Source: Burkholderiales bacterium | Lineage (GTDB): Bacteria; Pseudomonadota; Gammaproteobacteria; Burkholderiales; Burkholderiaceae_D | Length of the DNA: 49,473 nt | Direction: 5' to 3' | NCBI GenBank assembly: GCA_016200895.1 | Contig: JACQDX010000087.1 | Coordinates: 1 to 49,473, forward strand | Made by a program: the position numbers and the translations under genes | Shown: positions 16,614 through 25,440 of the stretch, piece by piece | Numbering within the stretch: the first letter of the stretch is position 1 | Layout of the letters: each line of letters begins with the position of its first letter | Notes under the pieces: generated by a model | Databases searched by the model: none | Told to the model about the DNA's origin: nothing | Seen by the model: the letters and a program-made list of their open reading frames with translations, nothing else

Positions 16614-18470
16614 ATGGCTTTTACCCCACTACGCTGGATAGGAACAGGTTTCAAATACCTATGGAATGCGCTGGACTTCAGCCGCCGGGTATTTTTCAAC
16701 CTGTTGATCCTGGCTATCCTGATCATTATCATCGTTAATATTTTGAGTAGCGGGGTGAAAAAGATAGAACACAAAACTGCCCTGATACTGAATCTGAAAG
16801 GTACGCTGGTTGAGCAACATGACAGCAGCCCGCGCGAAACCTTGCTGGCAGAAGCCAGAGGCGACACCAAGAGAACCACGCAATTACGTGACGTTTTGGC
16901 AGTGCTGGATCAGGCAGCCAAAGACCCGCAAATTAGCAGTGCTGTATTGCTGCTGGATGAGATGGGTGGAGCCGGTCTGGCTTCCCTGCGTGAAGTGACG
17001 ACAGCAATCGACCGCTTCAAAGCCAGCGGTAAAACCGTGGTGGCCTGGGGTTCCAGCTTTGACCAGCGTCAATACTATCTGGCGTCACATGCGAACGAAG
17101 TCTACCTGCACCCTATGGGTACCGTAATGATTACCGGCTTTGGCAAATATCGTAATTATTATCGCGATGTTCTCGACAAAGTTGGTGTCACCGTGAACGT
17201 ACTCAAAGCTGGTAACTTCAAAAGCTTTGGCGAACCCTACGTTGCCAACGGCCCTTCGAAAGAAGCTGCTGAAGCAGAAAGTTTTTTATACAATGGCTTG
17301 TGGAAAACCTATACCACTGATGTAGAAAAAGCCCGCAAGTTGCCAGAAGGCGACATCATGCGTGGCATCAATGACCTGAGCAAACTGCTGGTCGCTGCTG
17401 GCGGTGATCTCGCCAAACTGGCTCTCAATACCAAGCTGGTCGATGGTTTGAAAACCCGTGATGAACTGCGTGAAATCATGCTCAAGCGCGGGATCAAGGA
17501 CGAACAGATCAAAACCTTCCGTCAGATTTCTTTTGACGACTATCTGGCCAGGGTAAAAACCAAGACCTTTGGTGATGCCGTCGGCGTTATCGTGGCAGCG
17601 GGTGAAATAAGCGAAGGCATGGCCCCCCCGGGCTCTATCGGTGGTTTGTCAACGTCGCAAATGATACGCAAAGCCAGGGAAGACGACAGCATCAAAGCCC
17701 TCGTCCTACGTGTTGATTCGCCAGGCGGTAGTGCATTTGGTTCTGAACTGATACGCAGGGAACTGGAACTGACGCGCAAGGCAGGCAAACCCGTCGTTGT
17801 CTCGATGGGTGACGTCGCGGCATCCGGTGGTTACTGGATTTCCATGGCTGCCGATGAAATAATTGCCGATGAAGCCACAATTACCGGTTCCATTGGTGTC
17901 ATCGCCATTTTGCCTTCTGCCGACAAGGCTGCTGACAAACTGGGCGTACACACTGCTGGCTCACCGACCACATGGTTGGCCGATCCTTTCAATCCTTTGC
18001 GTCCATTCAATGCGCGTTTTGCCCAAGTCTTGCAAAGCAGCATAGACCACACTTATGCAGACTTCACTTCCAAGGCAGCAACGGCACGTAAAACCACGCC
18101 AGCGAAAATCAATGAAGTTGCCCAAGGCCGTGTTTGGACTGGCATACAAGCCAAGGAAAGAGGCCTGATTGATACCATAGGCAATTTTGGCGATGCACTG
18201 AAATCTGCCTCTACCCGCGCCAAACTGGGTAATGATTATCGGATCAGCTATATCGAACGTGAACCATCGAAGATAGACCGCCTCCTGAGTATCTTTGATG
18301 CTACAGCGGCCAGGGTATTGCATGACAATTTCAAACTCGCCGTCGTACCAACGGGCTTGCCACCAGCGGCTGCAAGCCAGGTCCTGAAAGATCTGAGCTG
18401 GCTTGCAGAAGTCAATAAAGAAGGTAAAGGCTTTACGGCATTGACGCATTGTCTGTGTACTGCGCCATAG
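16614..18470 (+). CDS. sppA: Signal peptide peptidase SppA, 67-kDa (duplicated) type
   Basis: The 618-residue protein has one N-terminal membrane anchor (about residues 24-45, FFNLLILAILIIIIVNIL), then two tandem ClpP-like domains as in Escherichia coli SppA. The catalytic Lys lies in FKSFGEPY (K203) of the N-terminal domain. The nucleophile Ser is in VAASGGYW (S404) of the C-terminal domain, preceded by LRVDSPGGSAFGSELI and followed by ITGSIGVI. It degrades remnant signal peptides in the inner membrane. AGGA upstream supports the start. A strong terminator follows, so transcription ends here. Confidence 0.95.
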   Translation: MAFTPLRWIGTGFKYLWNALDFSRRVFFNLLILAILIIIIVNILSSGVKKIEHKTALILNLKGTLVEQHDSSPRETLLAEARGDTKRTTQLRDVLAVLDQAAKDPQISSAVLLLDEMGGAGLASLREVTTAIDRFKASGKTVVAWGSSFDQRQYYLASHANEVYLHPMGTVMITGFGKYRNYYRDVLDKVGVTVNVLKAGNFKSFGEPYVANGPSKEAAEAESFLYNGLWKTYTTDVEKARKLPEGDIMRGINDLSKLLVAAGGDLAKLALNTKLVDGLKTRDELREIMLKRGIKDEQIKTFRQISFDDYLARVKTKTFGDAVGVIVAAGEISEGMAPPGSIGGLSTSQMIRKAREDDSIKALVLRVDSPGGSAFGSELIRRELELTRKAGKPVVVSMGDVAASGGYWISMAADEIIADEATITGSIGVIAILPSADKAADKLGVHTAGSPTTWLADPFNPLRPFNARFAQVLQSSIDHTYADFTSKAATARKTTPAKINEVAQGRVWTGIQAKERGLIDTIGNFGDALKSASTRAKLGNDYRISYIEREPSKIDRLLSIFDATAARVLHDNFKLAVVPTGLPPAAASQVLKDLSWLAEVNKEGKGFTALTHCLCTAP

Positions 18471-18501
18471 ACTGATTGCATTCATCTTAAAAATCCCACA
18501 C

Positions 18502-18529
18502 AAATCCCGCACACGTTGCGGGATTTTTT
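18502..18529 (+). terminator. Rho-independent terminator after sppA
   Basis: AAATCCCGCA (18502-18511) pairs with TGCGGGATTT (18517-18526) around a 5-nt loop, merging into a run of six T (18524-18529). It lies about 30 nt past the sppA stop. Confidence 0.9.
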
Positions 18530-18564
18530 ATTGGCGCAGCAAGTAAATTGGACAAACACCTACA

Positions 18565-18576
18565 TGACAAATGTCA
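18565..18576. promoter_or_regulatory. TGACA-AA-TGTCA dyad upstream of the amidohydrolase gene
   Basis: A short inverted repeat lies about 80 nt before the start of the next gene and just downstream of a TTGGAC at 18548-18553. It could be an operator or part of the promoter. No regulator is identifiable. Confidence 0.25.
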
Positions 18577-18657
18577 CATCAAACTGATGGCATTTGCTTC
18601 TGTGCTAACAATGCAAGACAAGGCAAGATGGCGACATACATCAACAAGGAGTTATTC

Positions 18658-20478
18658 ATGTACAAAACCACTCTTGCCATCGCACTGGCTGTTTGCGCTG
18701 GCAGCGTCCACTTGCCAGCAACGGCAGCAAGTTTTCTGATCGAACATGTACGGGTATTTGATGGTCAAAAAGTCCTGGCAGATAAAAATGTCCTCATCGT
18801 TGATGGCAAAATCCAGGATAGTAATTTCACCGGCAAGCCAGCTTCAGGTACCACCATCATCAATGGCAAAGGCCGCACGCTGCTACCTGGCCTGATCGAT
18901 GCGCATGTGCATGCTTACCAGGACCAGGAACTACCACTACTATACGGTGTGACTACGCAAATCGATATGTTCAGCAATGTCGCCTTGCTACAGACAATCA
19001 ATGAAAAGATGCGCAAAGGCGACAACCGCGACCGTGCCGACATCATTTCTGCTGGCATACTGGCGACAGCTCCTGGCGGGCACGGTACCGAATATGGCAT
19101 GGCCATACCCACGCTGACAAAACCGGAAGAAGCTCAAGCCTGGGTGGATGCCCGCATTGCCGAGGGTTCGCACTTCATCAAAATCGTCATTGAACACGGC
19201 AATGACAAGCATCCCTTCAACAGCCTGGACACAGCCACCGTCAAAGCACTGGTTAAAGCATCACACATGCGCAATAAACTCGCTGTTGCCCATATAGGCA
19301 CGCTGAAAGAAGCGCAGGATGCGCTAGCTGCGGGAGTAGATGGTCTGGTTCATTTATTTAACGACAAGCAAATCAGTGACAAAGAGTTGCGCGACCTCGT
19401 CAACAGCGCAAAAAGCAAACATGCTTTCATCATCCCCACTTTTGCGGTGCTGGAAAGCATAGCAGGCATAAAAGAACAGGATGTATTGAGTGACAAGCGC
19501 ATGACCAGCTTGCTCAGCAAATCGCAAATGCAAGCTCTTAACACGCCTTATGGCTCCAAGCAAGACACTGATTTTCTGAAGGTACCAAAGATGATGACGG
19601 CCGCCATGCATGCGGCTGGCATACCCATCCTGGCGGGTACGGATGCTGGCAATTCTGGCACTCAGTATGGCATCAGCCTGCATCATGAACTTGCTGCTTT
19701 AGTTGATTCTGGTTTAAGCCCGACGGCAGCATTGGCCGCCGCCACATCAGTACCGGCCTCTGCATTCAGGCTCAAGGACAGAGGCCGCATCACCAATGGT
19801 TACAAAGCCGATCTCCTGCTGGTCGAAGGTGAGCCCGACAAGGATATTACCAACACCCGCAATATCGTTGAAGTGTGGAAGGACGGTGAGCGTGTGACTG
19901 CGCAGCGCGAGCAAAAGCAAGAAGAAGTCGCGAAACAAAAAACACAAAAGAATTTGCTGGTAGACATACCTGCGGATGGGCGCATAGGCCTGTTCAGCAA
20001 AGACAAACTGGCCAGCCCTTTTGGTGCAGGCTGGTATCCATCCAACGATGCCCTCATGGGTGGCAAATCCACAGTTACTCTGAAACTCCTTGAGCCTGGC
20101 AAGGACGCCGATGTGCCTGCAAATGCGCTCTCGATAGCGGGCAGTATCAACCCCGGCTTTGCTTATCCCTGGGCAGGCGTGGCTTTCTTTCCCGGCAATA
20201 CACCTATGGAAGTGGCTAATCTGAGTAATGCCAACACACTGAAATTCCGCGTCAAAGGTGATGGCAAAGATTATAGTGTGGGGATCAGTGTGCAAGGTAG
20301 CTTTATCCCCGTGTCAGTCAGTTTCAAAACCACAGCAGAATGGCAGGAAGTTTCCATACCTTTCACTAGATTCAAGGGCATAGACCCCAGCATTATTACA
20401 ATACTCGCCTTCAATGCCGGACCACAAACGGGAGAATTTCATTTTGAAATTGCCGACATCCGCCTTTTAAAGGAATAA
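18658..20478 (+). CDS. Secreted amidohydrolase fused to a CIA30-like carbohydrate-binding-type domain
   Basis: The ATG at 18658 follows AAGGAG at good spacing and starts a signal peptide (MYKTTLAIALAVCAG..., cleavage near ATA at 21-23). Upstream in-frame codons are probably untranslated. Residues about 26-425 form an imidazolonepropionase-like amidohydrolase: GRTLLPGLIDAHVHAY with metal ligands H83/H85, KIVIEHGND, VAHIGT, LAGTDAGNSGTQYG with the catalytic Asp, LHHEL, and the closing RITNGYKADLLLVEGEP. After a Gln/Lys-rich linker, residues about 450-606 match a CIA30/galactose-binding-like fold (SNDALMGGKSTVTL..., WAGVAFFPG, LKFRVKGDGK, EWQEVSIPFTRF, ILAFNAGPQTGEFHFEIADI). It probably hydrolyses a cyclic amide or peptide-like substrate outside the cytoplasm; the substrate is unknown. 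Confidence 0.85.
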   Translation: MYKTTLAIALAVCAGSVHLPATAASFLIEHVRVFDGQKVLADKNVLIVDGKIQDSNFTGKPASGTTIINGKGRTLLPGLIDAHVHAYQDQELPLLYGVTTQIDMFSNVALLQTINEKMRKGDNRDRADIISAGILATAPGGHGTEYGMAIPTLTKPEEAQAWVDARIAEGSHFIKIVIEHGNDKHPFNSLDTATVKALVKASHMRNKLAVAHIGTLKEAQDALAAGVDGLVHLFNDKQISDKELRDLVNSAKSKHAFIIPTFAVLESIAGIKEQDVLSDKRMTSLLSKSQMQALNTPYGSKQDTDFLKVPKMMTAAMHAAGIPILAGTDAGNSGTQYGISLHHELAALVDSGLSPTAALAAATSVPASAFRLKDRGRITNGYKADLLLVEGEPDKDITNTRNIVEVWKDGERVTAQREQKQEEVAKQKTQKNLLVDIPADGRIGLFSKDKLASPFGAGWYPSNDALMGGKSTVTLKLLEPGKDADVPANALSIAGSINPGFAYPWAGVAFFPGNTPMEVANLSNANTLKFRVKGDGKDYSVGISVQGSFIPVSVSFKTTAEWQEVSIPFTRFKGIDPSIITILAFNAGPQTGEFHFEIADIRLLKE

Positions 20479-20515
20479 TGCTGCATTTATTTAAGTACAC
20501 ACTCAGGGCAAAGCC

Positions 20516-21631
20516 GTGACTACATCATTACTATCAAGACTATCTTTCCCCTGGGTGCCTGCACGCTATGGCAAAGCGCCCTACTTTTGGCTACTCTCTT
20601 TTGCCATTTTTGGCTGGAAGTATTTGTACGTAGCCCCCACCAGCAAAGAATTAGTTTATCTGGCATTGAGCTTCCTGGTCTTCCTGCCTTTTTACTTTTA
20701 TAGCTTCTGGTATTCCGACTGGCGTATTTTTGTCTGCATAGTGTTGATTTGCGGCTTTGGCATTATCTGGGCGCCTTACAATTATGGTGGTTCCACCTTT
20801 TGCATATTTGCCGCCACCATGTGCTCACGTTTGCCTGATACACGCAAGGCCTATGTGAGCCTAAGTGCTATCGGCATGGTGATCGTCATTGCCAGTGTGC
20901 TGATGCGACTGGAATCTTATTTCTGGATACCAGCACTCATCTTCAGCATACCCAGCGGAGTTGGGGCCATCATCGGCGAGCGGCTGGCACGCAGCAATGA
21001 AAACCTGCTCAAGAAGCAGGAAGAAGTCGAATATCTGGCCGCATTGGCTGAACGCGAACGCATCGCCAGGGACTTGCATGACTTGCTCGGTCATACCCTG
21101 TCAGTGATTACTCTGAAAGCCGAATTGGCAGGCAAACTGCTGGATAGAAATCCAGAGGCATGTAAAAAAGAAATCAATGATATAGAGCACACGGCAAGGC
21201 AAGCGCTGGCAGAAGTGCGCGCTGCCGTAATTGGTTATCGTGCTACAGGCTTGGGTCATGAATTGCAATCAGCAAAAAATACCCTGGATGCTGCTCAAGT
21301 CACTTTGAGCAGCGATATCGAACAATTTGCCATACCTTCTGCACAGGAAAATGTCCTGGCGCTGGCAGTGAGGGAAGCCATTACGAATATCATACGACAT
21401 GCCCAGGCCAGCCAATGCCATATCAGGCTTTACCTGCAAGATGCTCATGCCGTACTAAAAATCAGCGACAATGGCGTCGCCGGAAAAACGGGCGCTGTGC
21501 GCAAAGGCAGCGGTTTGAATGGCATGAATGAGCGTGTGCAAGCTCTGGGTGGCAGCTTGCAGGTAAGCGCATCACCAAGCGCGACAGGATTACAGTTAGA
21601 ATTATCTTTGCCCATGAAAGAAGAAACATGA
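20516..21631 (+). CDS. Sensor histidine kinase, DesK/NarL family
   Basis: Starting at a GTG (20516) preceded by AGGG, the 371-residue protein has about five membrane helices (residues 22-155), a coiled-coil linker (about 157-180) and a HisKA_3 dimerisation motif ERERIARDLHDLLGHTLS with phospho-acceptor H188. The ATPase domain has the N-box REAITNIIRHA, D-N-G, and GSGLNGMNERV. The membrane sensor without a large periplasmic loop resembles DesK, which senses membrane state. It overlaps the regulator gene by 4 nt (ATGA), so the two are translationally coupled. The amidohydrolase gene lies 37 nt upstream, making a three-gene operon plausible. Confidence 0.9.
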   Translation: MTTSLLSRLSFPWVPARYGKAPYFWLLSFAIFGWKYLYVAPTSKELVYLALSFLVFLPFYFYSFWYSDWRIFVCIVLICGFGIIWAPYNYGGSTFCIFAATMCSRLPDTRKAYVSLSAIGMVIVIASVLMRLESYFWIPALIFSIPSGVGAIIGERLARSNENLLKKQEEVEYLAALAERERIARDLHDLLGHTLSVITLKAELAGKLLDRNPEACKKEINDIEHTARQALAEVRAAVIGYRATGLGHELQSAKNTLDAAQVTLSSDIEQFAIPSAQENVLALAVREAITNIIRHAQASQCHIRLYLQDAHAVLKISDNGVAGKTGAVRKGSGLNGMNERVQALGGSLQVSASPSATGLQLELSLPMKEET

Positions 21632-22233
21632 TACGCATCATCATCGCCGAAGATCAGGCCCTGGTATCTGGTGCGCTGGCTGCCCTGCTGGGTCTCGAAG
21701 ACGATCTGCAAGTCATCGCCCTGGCAAAAAATGGCCAGGAAGCATTGGCAATGTGTGAGGAAAAACAGCCGGACATACTCGTCACCGATATAGAAATGCC
21801 CATCATGTCAGGACTGGAACTGGCGGCTGCCATTGCAGAAAAAAAACTGACCAGCAAAGTCATCGTCCTGACCACCTTTGCCCGCAGTGGTTACCTGCGC
21901 CGTGCCATGACCAGCGGTGTGCGTGGCTATATGCTCAAGGATGCGCCAGCCGATACACTGGCAGCCGCCATACGCACAGTCCATGGCGGTGGCCGCGCCA
22001 TTGCGCCAGAGTTGGCAATGGAAAGCTGGGGCGGCGAACAAGACCCGCTGAGTGAACGCGAACGTCAGGTCCTGCGCCTTGCCGGCACCGGGTCCAGCAG
22101 TACGGAAATTGCCAAACTCATGCATTTGTCTGAAGGCACGGTACGCAATTATCTTTCTGAAGCGATCAGCAAGCTGCATGCGAAAAATCGCGTAGACGCA
22201 TACCGTCTGGCGCGCGATCAGGGCTGGTTGTAA
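21628..22233 (+). CDS. Response regulator, NarL/DesR family
   Basis: The 201-residue protein has a receiver domain (acidic pair E8/D9, phospho-acceptor D54 in ILVTDIEMP, T/K switch positions VLTTFAR and MLKDAPA) followed by a LuxR-type helix-turn-helix (LSERERQVLRLAGTGSSSTEIAKLMHLSEGTVRNYLSEAISKL, about residues 137-180). The cognate kinase gene overlaps it by 4 nt. It binds DNA when phosphorylated; targets are not evident from the window. Confidence 0.95.
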   Translation: MIRIIIAEDQALVSGALAALLGLEDDLQVIALAKNGQEALAMCEEKQPDILVTDIEMPIMSGLELAAAIAEKKLTSKVIVLTTFARSGYLRRAMTSGVRGYMLKDAPADTLAAAIRTVHGGGRAIAPELAMESWGGEQDPLSERERQVLRLAGTGSSSTEIAKLMHLSEGTVRNYLSEAISKLHAKNRVDAYRLARDQGWL

Positions 22234-22510
22234 ACAAAGAGTGTGAGCTAAGAGAGTACCGTTCTCCTGCCTGCCATTGTCAATTGCGTAGCAAGATGAA
22301 AATATCCTGCCGCATACATTTTGATGCCGCCGCATTTATCAGGAATATCCGCTGAAAACCAGCACCAGCTTTGTTCATGTGATACTCAGGTTAACAAAAA
22401 TACGAGGACTCATTCGCTGCAGTTGCTCTGACCGCCCGTCCCAACAATGGCTTGTGCTCAATCTGCAAATCGTATAATGCTGAAATCCCCATCTTGAAAA
22501 GAAATTCACC

Positions 22511-23119
22511 ATGAGAAAAGCCTTACTTTTCCTTGTTCTTGCTCTCCCTTTGCTTTGCCATGCAGCGCCGACACAGCTGGAAATTAAGGCTGACAAGCTG
22601 CGCAATGCCGCCATGAGTGCATTTGAAAAAGATCGCGATCAAAAAAAGGCTTTGCAGCTCAATGCAGCCGCACTCAAACTGACTCATCATTTGCCAGAAA
22701 CCAGTTGGCGCACCATAGAAAATTATGATGATGCCGGTTTGTATTATTACGAGAGCAGCAAATGGAAGGCATCTGCCCGGCACCAGGCCATTGCAGTCCT
22801 GCTGGCTTGTGGCATGGAAGAAAGTAAAGCCATGTTGCCGCTTTATGTCAAACGTTTGGGTTTTGCCTTTTCCAAGTATCGCCCAAATGAGAATTTTTCG
22901 CTGATTGCAGCTAATCCACTGATCCTGCTGAAAGATATTCCCTTGAATCTGCGTGCCAACGCTGATCTGAGAAAACGCTATTTCAAGGCCATCAAACTAA
23001 AGCCTGTCAATTCAACCGCAACTGCTCGTTATCTGTATAAATTAAAATCAGATGCAATACCAGCCACATGCTATCTCACGCCAGATCAGACGCAGGAACA
23101 AGCAGTCAAGAGTGAATAA
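22511..23119 (+). CDS. Secreted uncharacterised helical protein
   Basis: I do not recognise this 202-residue protein. It has a signal peptide (MRKALLFLVLALPLLCHA, cleavage about residue 19). The body is helical and Ala/Lys/Leu-rich with TPR-like character (DKLRNAAMSAFEKDRDQKKALQLNAAALKLTHHLP, then YYYESSKWKASARHQAIAVLLACG). No catalytic motif is visible. It is probably periplasmic. It stands alone, with 277 nt upstream and 75 nt before the next gene. Confidence 0.65.
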   Translation: MRKALLFLVLALPLLCHAAPTQLEIKADKLRNAAMSAFEKDRDQKKALQLNAAALKLTHHLPETSWRTIENYDDAGLYYYESSKWKASARHQAIAVLLACGMEESKAMLPLYVKRLGFAFSKYRPNENFSLIAANPLILLKDIPLNLRANADLRKRYFKAIKLKPVNSTATARYLYKLKSDAIPATCYLTPDQTQEQAVKSE

Positions 23120-23194
23120 GGCCCCGTAGTTAAGCCCCAAAAGCAAACAGGCTACAATAGCGACAATTTCTTTCGCAATAAGAGCTAGCGTCAA

Positions 23195-24076
23195 TTGCAA
23201 GATCCTTCTTTACCACATGCCAGCCTTGCCCCGCATCCTTTGTTGGCGGATGTCTGCATGCATTTTCTGGTCATGGACACCCCATCGTGCTGGTACACCG
23301 TGCCAGCCAGTCCACTACCGATGTTGATCGTCGTTTTGAGTGGTGCGATGGAAATGGAGGATGGGCAAGCCTTGTTCCGCTTCGCCATCGTCGGCCCCAA
23401 CCGGCATCGTTCCCGCGGCAAGGCTCAGCCTGGCTCACGCTTCATGTCAACGACTTTCCGCCCTGGCAAACTCAGCAACATACTAGGTTACCCAGTAGAC
23501 GAATTTAGCGACGCCGTTATCAATCTGGCCGATGTGTTGCCGCTATCTCACTACACGGAAGTGAATGAAAAACTGGATGCCGCCCACGGCACTGCAGCCC
23601 AATTGGATGTAGTACAAAGTATGCTGTTACGCTTGCGCTTGCTTGAAAAACCACGCATTGCTCCGCTGGTCATTCCCTATCACTGGATCAATAAACCAAC
23701 GCAGGAACTAGCTGACTGCCTGGGTTTAGGCACACGCCAATTTGAGAGACGCTTTCTGGCCAGCTTTGGCCTCAGTTTGCGCAGTTACAAACAGCATTTA
23801 CGCTACGGCGCATCCTTGATGCAAGTCATGCTGGGTAGACTACCAGCGAAGACCTGGGCAGAATGCGCTATGAGTTTTGGCTATGCCGACCAGGCACACA
23901 TGAACCACGACTTTGTCCGGTTTACCGGTCATACACCAGCCCAGCTCATGCGTGGGATTGCCGCACAAGATCCTGCACTTTGGGCATTCAGCTTTAATGA
24001 AGCTGAATTGGGGGAGTTGTTTATTCCCTCTGACGAAATCAATGTCGTTTCGGTACAAGACCGTATCATCGCTTGA
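23195..24076 (+). CDS. AraC family transcriptional regulator
   Basis: The 293-residue protein has an N-terminal ligand-sensing domain of the DUF6597 type ([16 protein letters not shown]..., about residues 1-160) and a C-terminal AraC double helix-turn-helix ([34 protein letters not shown], then [32 protein letters not shown]). It uses TTG as start: the sensor domain begins before the next ATG at codon 22, so the TTG at 23195 is preferred. A TACAAT (23153-23158) is a possible -10 box. The nuoB-like gene starts 37 nt downstream on the same strand, suggesting control or co-transcription. Confidence 0.85.
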   Translation: MQDPSLPHASLAPHPLLADVCMHFLVMDTPSCWYTVPASPLPMLIVVLSGAMEMEDGQALFRFAIVGPNRHRSRGKAQPGSRFMSTTFRPGKLSNILGYPVDEFSDAVINLADVLPLSHYTEVNEKLDAAHGTAAQLDVVQSMLLRLRLLEKPRIAPLVIPYHWINKPTQELADCLGLGTRQFERRFLASFGLSLRSYKQHLRYGASLMQVMLGRLPAKTWAECAMSFGYADQAHMNHDFVRFTGHTPAQLMRGIAAQDPALWAFSFNEAELGELFIPSDEINVVSVQDRIIA

Positions 24077-24113
24077 ATGCATAATCGGGGCATCTCAAAG
24101 AAGGAGCCCGTCC

Positions 24114-24593
24114 ATGGAAGAGCAAGCAGGTTTATTTCAGGATTCATACATCCTCACCAACGTCAATGATTTGATGAATAAGGTACAGAGCAATAGCATG
24201 TGGTACCTGTCCTTTGGCCTCGCCTGCTGTGCGGTGGAAATGATGCAGGCCGCCAGTGCCCGTTATGACATGGACCGCTTCGGCTTCATGCCGCGCGCCA
24301 GCCCCCGCCATGCAGACCTGATGATAGTCGCTGGCACCCTCACCAATAAAATGGCACCGGCCTTGCGTAAAGTCTATGACCAGATGGCAGAGCCACGCTA
24401 TGTCATCTCCATGGGTTCTTGCGCCAATGGCGGCGGCTATTACCACTACTCTTATTCCGTCGTGCGCGGCTGCGACCGTATCGTGCCAGTGGATATCTAC
24501 ATCCCCGGTTGCCCACCAACTGCCGAAGCGCTGATTTATGGCCTGCTGCAATTACAGAACAAAATCAAGCGCAGCAATAGCATAGCGCGCTGA
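24114..24593 (+). CDS. Stand-alone NuoB paralogue (NADH-quinone oxidoreductase 20-kDa-type subunit)
   Basis: AGGAG at normal spacing before the ATG at 24114 fixes the start. A longer in-frame reading runs back into the AraC gene and is not real. The 159-residue protein is NuoB-like throughout: [12 protein letters not shown] (C38, C39), [23 protein letters not shown] (C103) and [17 protein letters not shown] (C133), which keeps all four ligands of [4Fe-4S] cluster N2. It differs from operon NuoB mainly at the N-terminus (residues 1-28) and in [23 protein letters not shown]. No other nuo gene is near it. It may be an alternative complex I subunit or part of another redox complex (inference). 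Confidence 0.85.
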   Translation: MEEQAGLFQDSYILTNVNDLMNKVQSNSMWYLSFGLACCAVEMMQAASARYDMDRFGFMPRASPRHADLMIVAGTLTNKMAPALRKVYDQMAEPRYVISMGSCANGGGYYHYSYSVVRGCDRIVPVDIYIPGCPPTAEALIYGLLQLQNKIKRSNSIAR

Positions 24594-24886
24594 TAAAGAC
24601 ACCGAACTACCCGGAAATATCAATCCGGGATTTCTGCTATCACAACTTACATCATCTCTTACTTTAACGCAGACTACGTTTTTACCGGAAAATTCCCGTT
24701 CACGTCTAAAACGAACTGTATAAACCAGCAAAACTGACGCTTGGCGATATAAATAAAGAGACACACTTTCCTACAGTAGAATAGGTTTTTCGCAATGGCA
24801 TTCATTGCGACCTGGCAATCGCAACTACCCCAGCTCGCATCCCGAGCCAGGCAACTTTGTTTGAACTACTGACAGAAAGACCCGAG

Positions 24887-25132
24887 ATGAAGAAATAGAT
24901 GTTGGCTTCGTTTGCCTTGCTTGCCATGCTCTCCTTCCAATCCAGTACCCAGGCACGGGTTGATGAAAGTTTTTATTTCCCATCCAAGGTAATGGCAAAA
25001 GCAGAAGGCCTGAACTTCGATAATTTAAGCTTTAAAGTAGGTAATCATGGCGGTGCATTCAACTGGCGACACATCTATACCCATCAGCAGGGGAAAACTG
25101 GCGCGGAAAATACCCGTCTCACATGGGGCTGA
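24887..25132 (+). pseudogene. Broken secreted-protein gene: amber codon at position 4 of a signal peptide
   Basis: ATG AAG AAA TAG (24887-24898) is followed directly by ATG TTG GCT TCG and a good signal-peptide core (LASFALLAMLSFQSSTQA) and about 58 further residues (RVDESFYFPSKVMAKAEGLNFDNLSF..., to TAA/TGA at 25130-25132). Without the TAG the product would start MKKxMLASF, a textbook signal peptide; restarting at 24899 loses the two Lys. The body matches nothing I know. A + strand terminator further on (25379) suggests the original transcript was longer than this frame. Alternatively, the gene may truly start at 24899, with no good ribosome-binding site. Confidence 0.45.
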
Positions 25133-25440
25133 TGAAAAAGGGCCGGACCTAAATACATCAGGCGCATCAGTTGCCCGCGCAAAAGAGATGGAACATGCCA
25201 GAATGCATGCAGTCAACAGGATGGACGATAAGAATTTCACGCACTTCTCCAATAGGAATCAATGCCGTGGATGCTATGCGATATCGTCGTTGCCAGCCCG
25301 TGCAATCCGATGAACACGGGAATTCGATGACTCAAACCCTGATCAGAGGCTTTAGAATAAATGTAGCGTGAAGGAGAGCCAGTAAAACTGCGTGTAGCAG
25401 CTTTACTGGTTGTTTGGTTTGGCTTAGGATGACAATTCGT
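25133..25440 (+). other. Decayed or non-coding stretch ending in a terminator
   Basis: About 300 nt with only short frames in all phases. The two + strand frames (25047-25313, 25171-25371) overlap each other and lack recognisable domains or ribosome-binding sites. Together with the amber codon upstream this looks like gene remnants. The last part holds the hairpin listed at 25379. Confidence 0.4.
25379..25420 (+). terminator. Rho-independent terminator-like hairpin on the + strand
   Basis: CCAGTAAA (25379-25386) pairs with TTTACTGG (25402-25409), extended by CTGC/GCAG after one mismatch, followed by TTGTTTGGTTT. The T-rich side is on the + strand only, so it ends a rightward transcript, not the leftward qorB-like gene. 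Confidence 0.6.

Noticed and set aside
23913..24113. N-terminal extension of the NuoB paralogue reading back into the AraC gene
   Set aside because: The extension overlaps AraC coding sequence out of frame; AGGAG directly before the ATG at 24114 gives the start.
25025..25252. 75-codon minus-strand frame that looks like a signal peptide (MEKCVKFLSSILL...)
   Set aside because: The rest shows no conserved pattern and no ribosome-binding site; it overlaps the broken + strand gene. Too weak to list as a gene.
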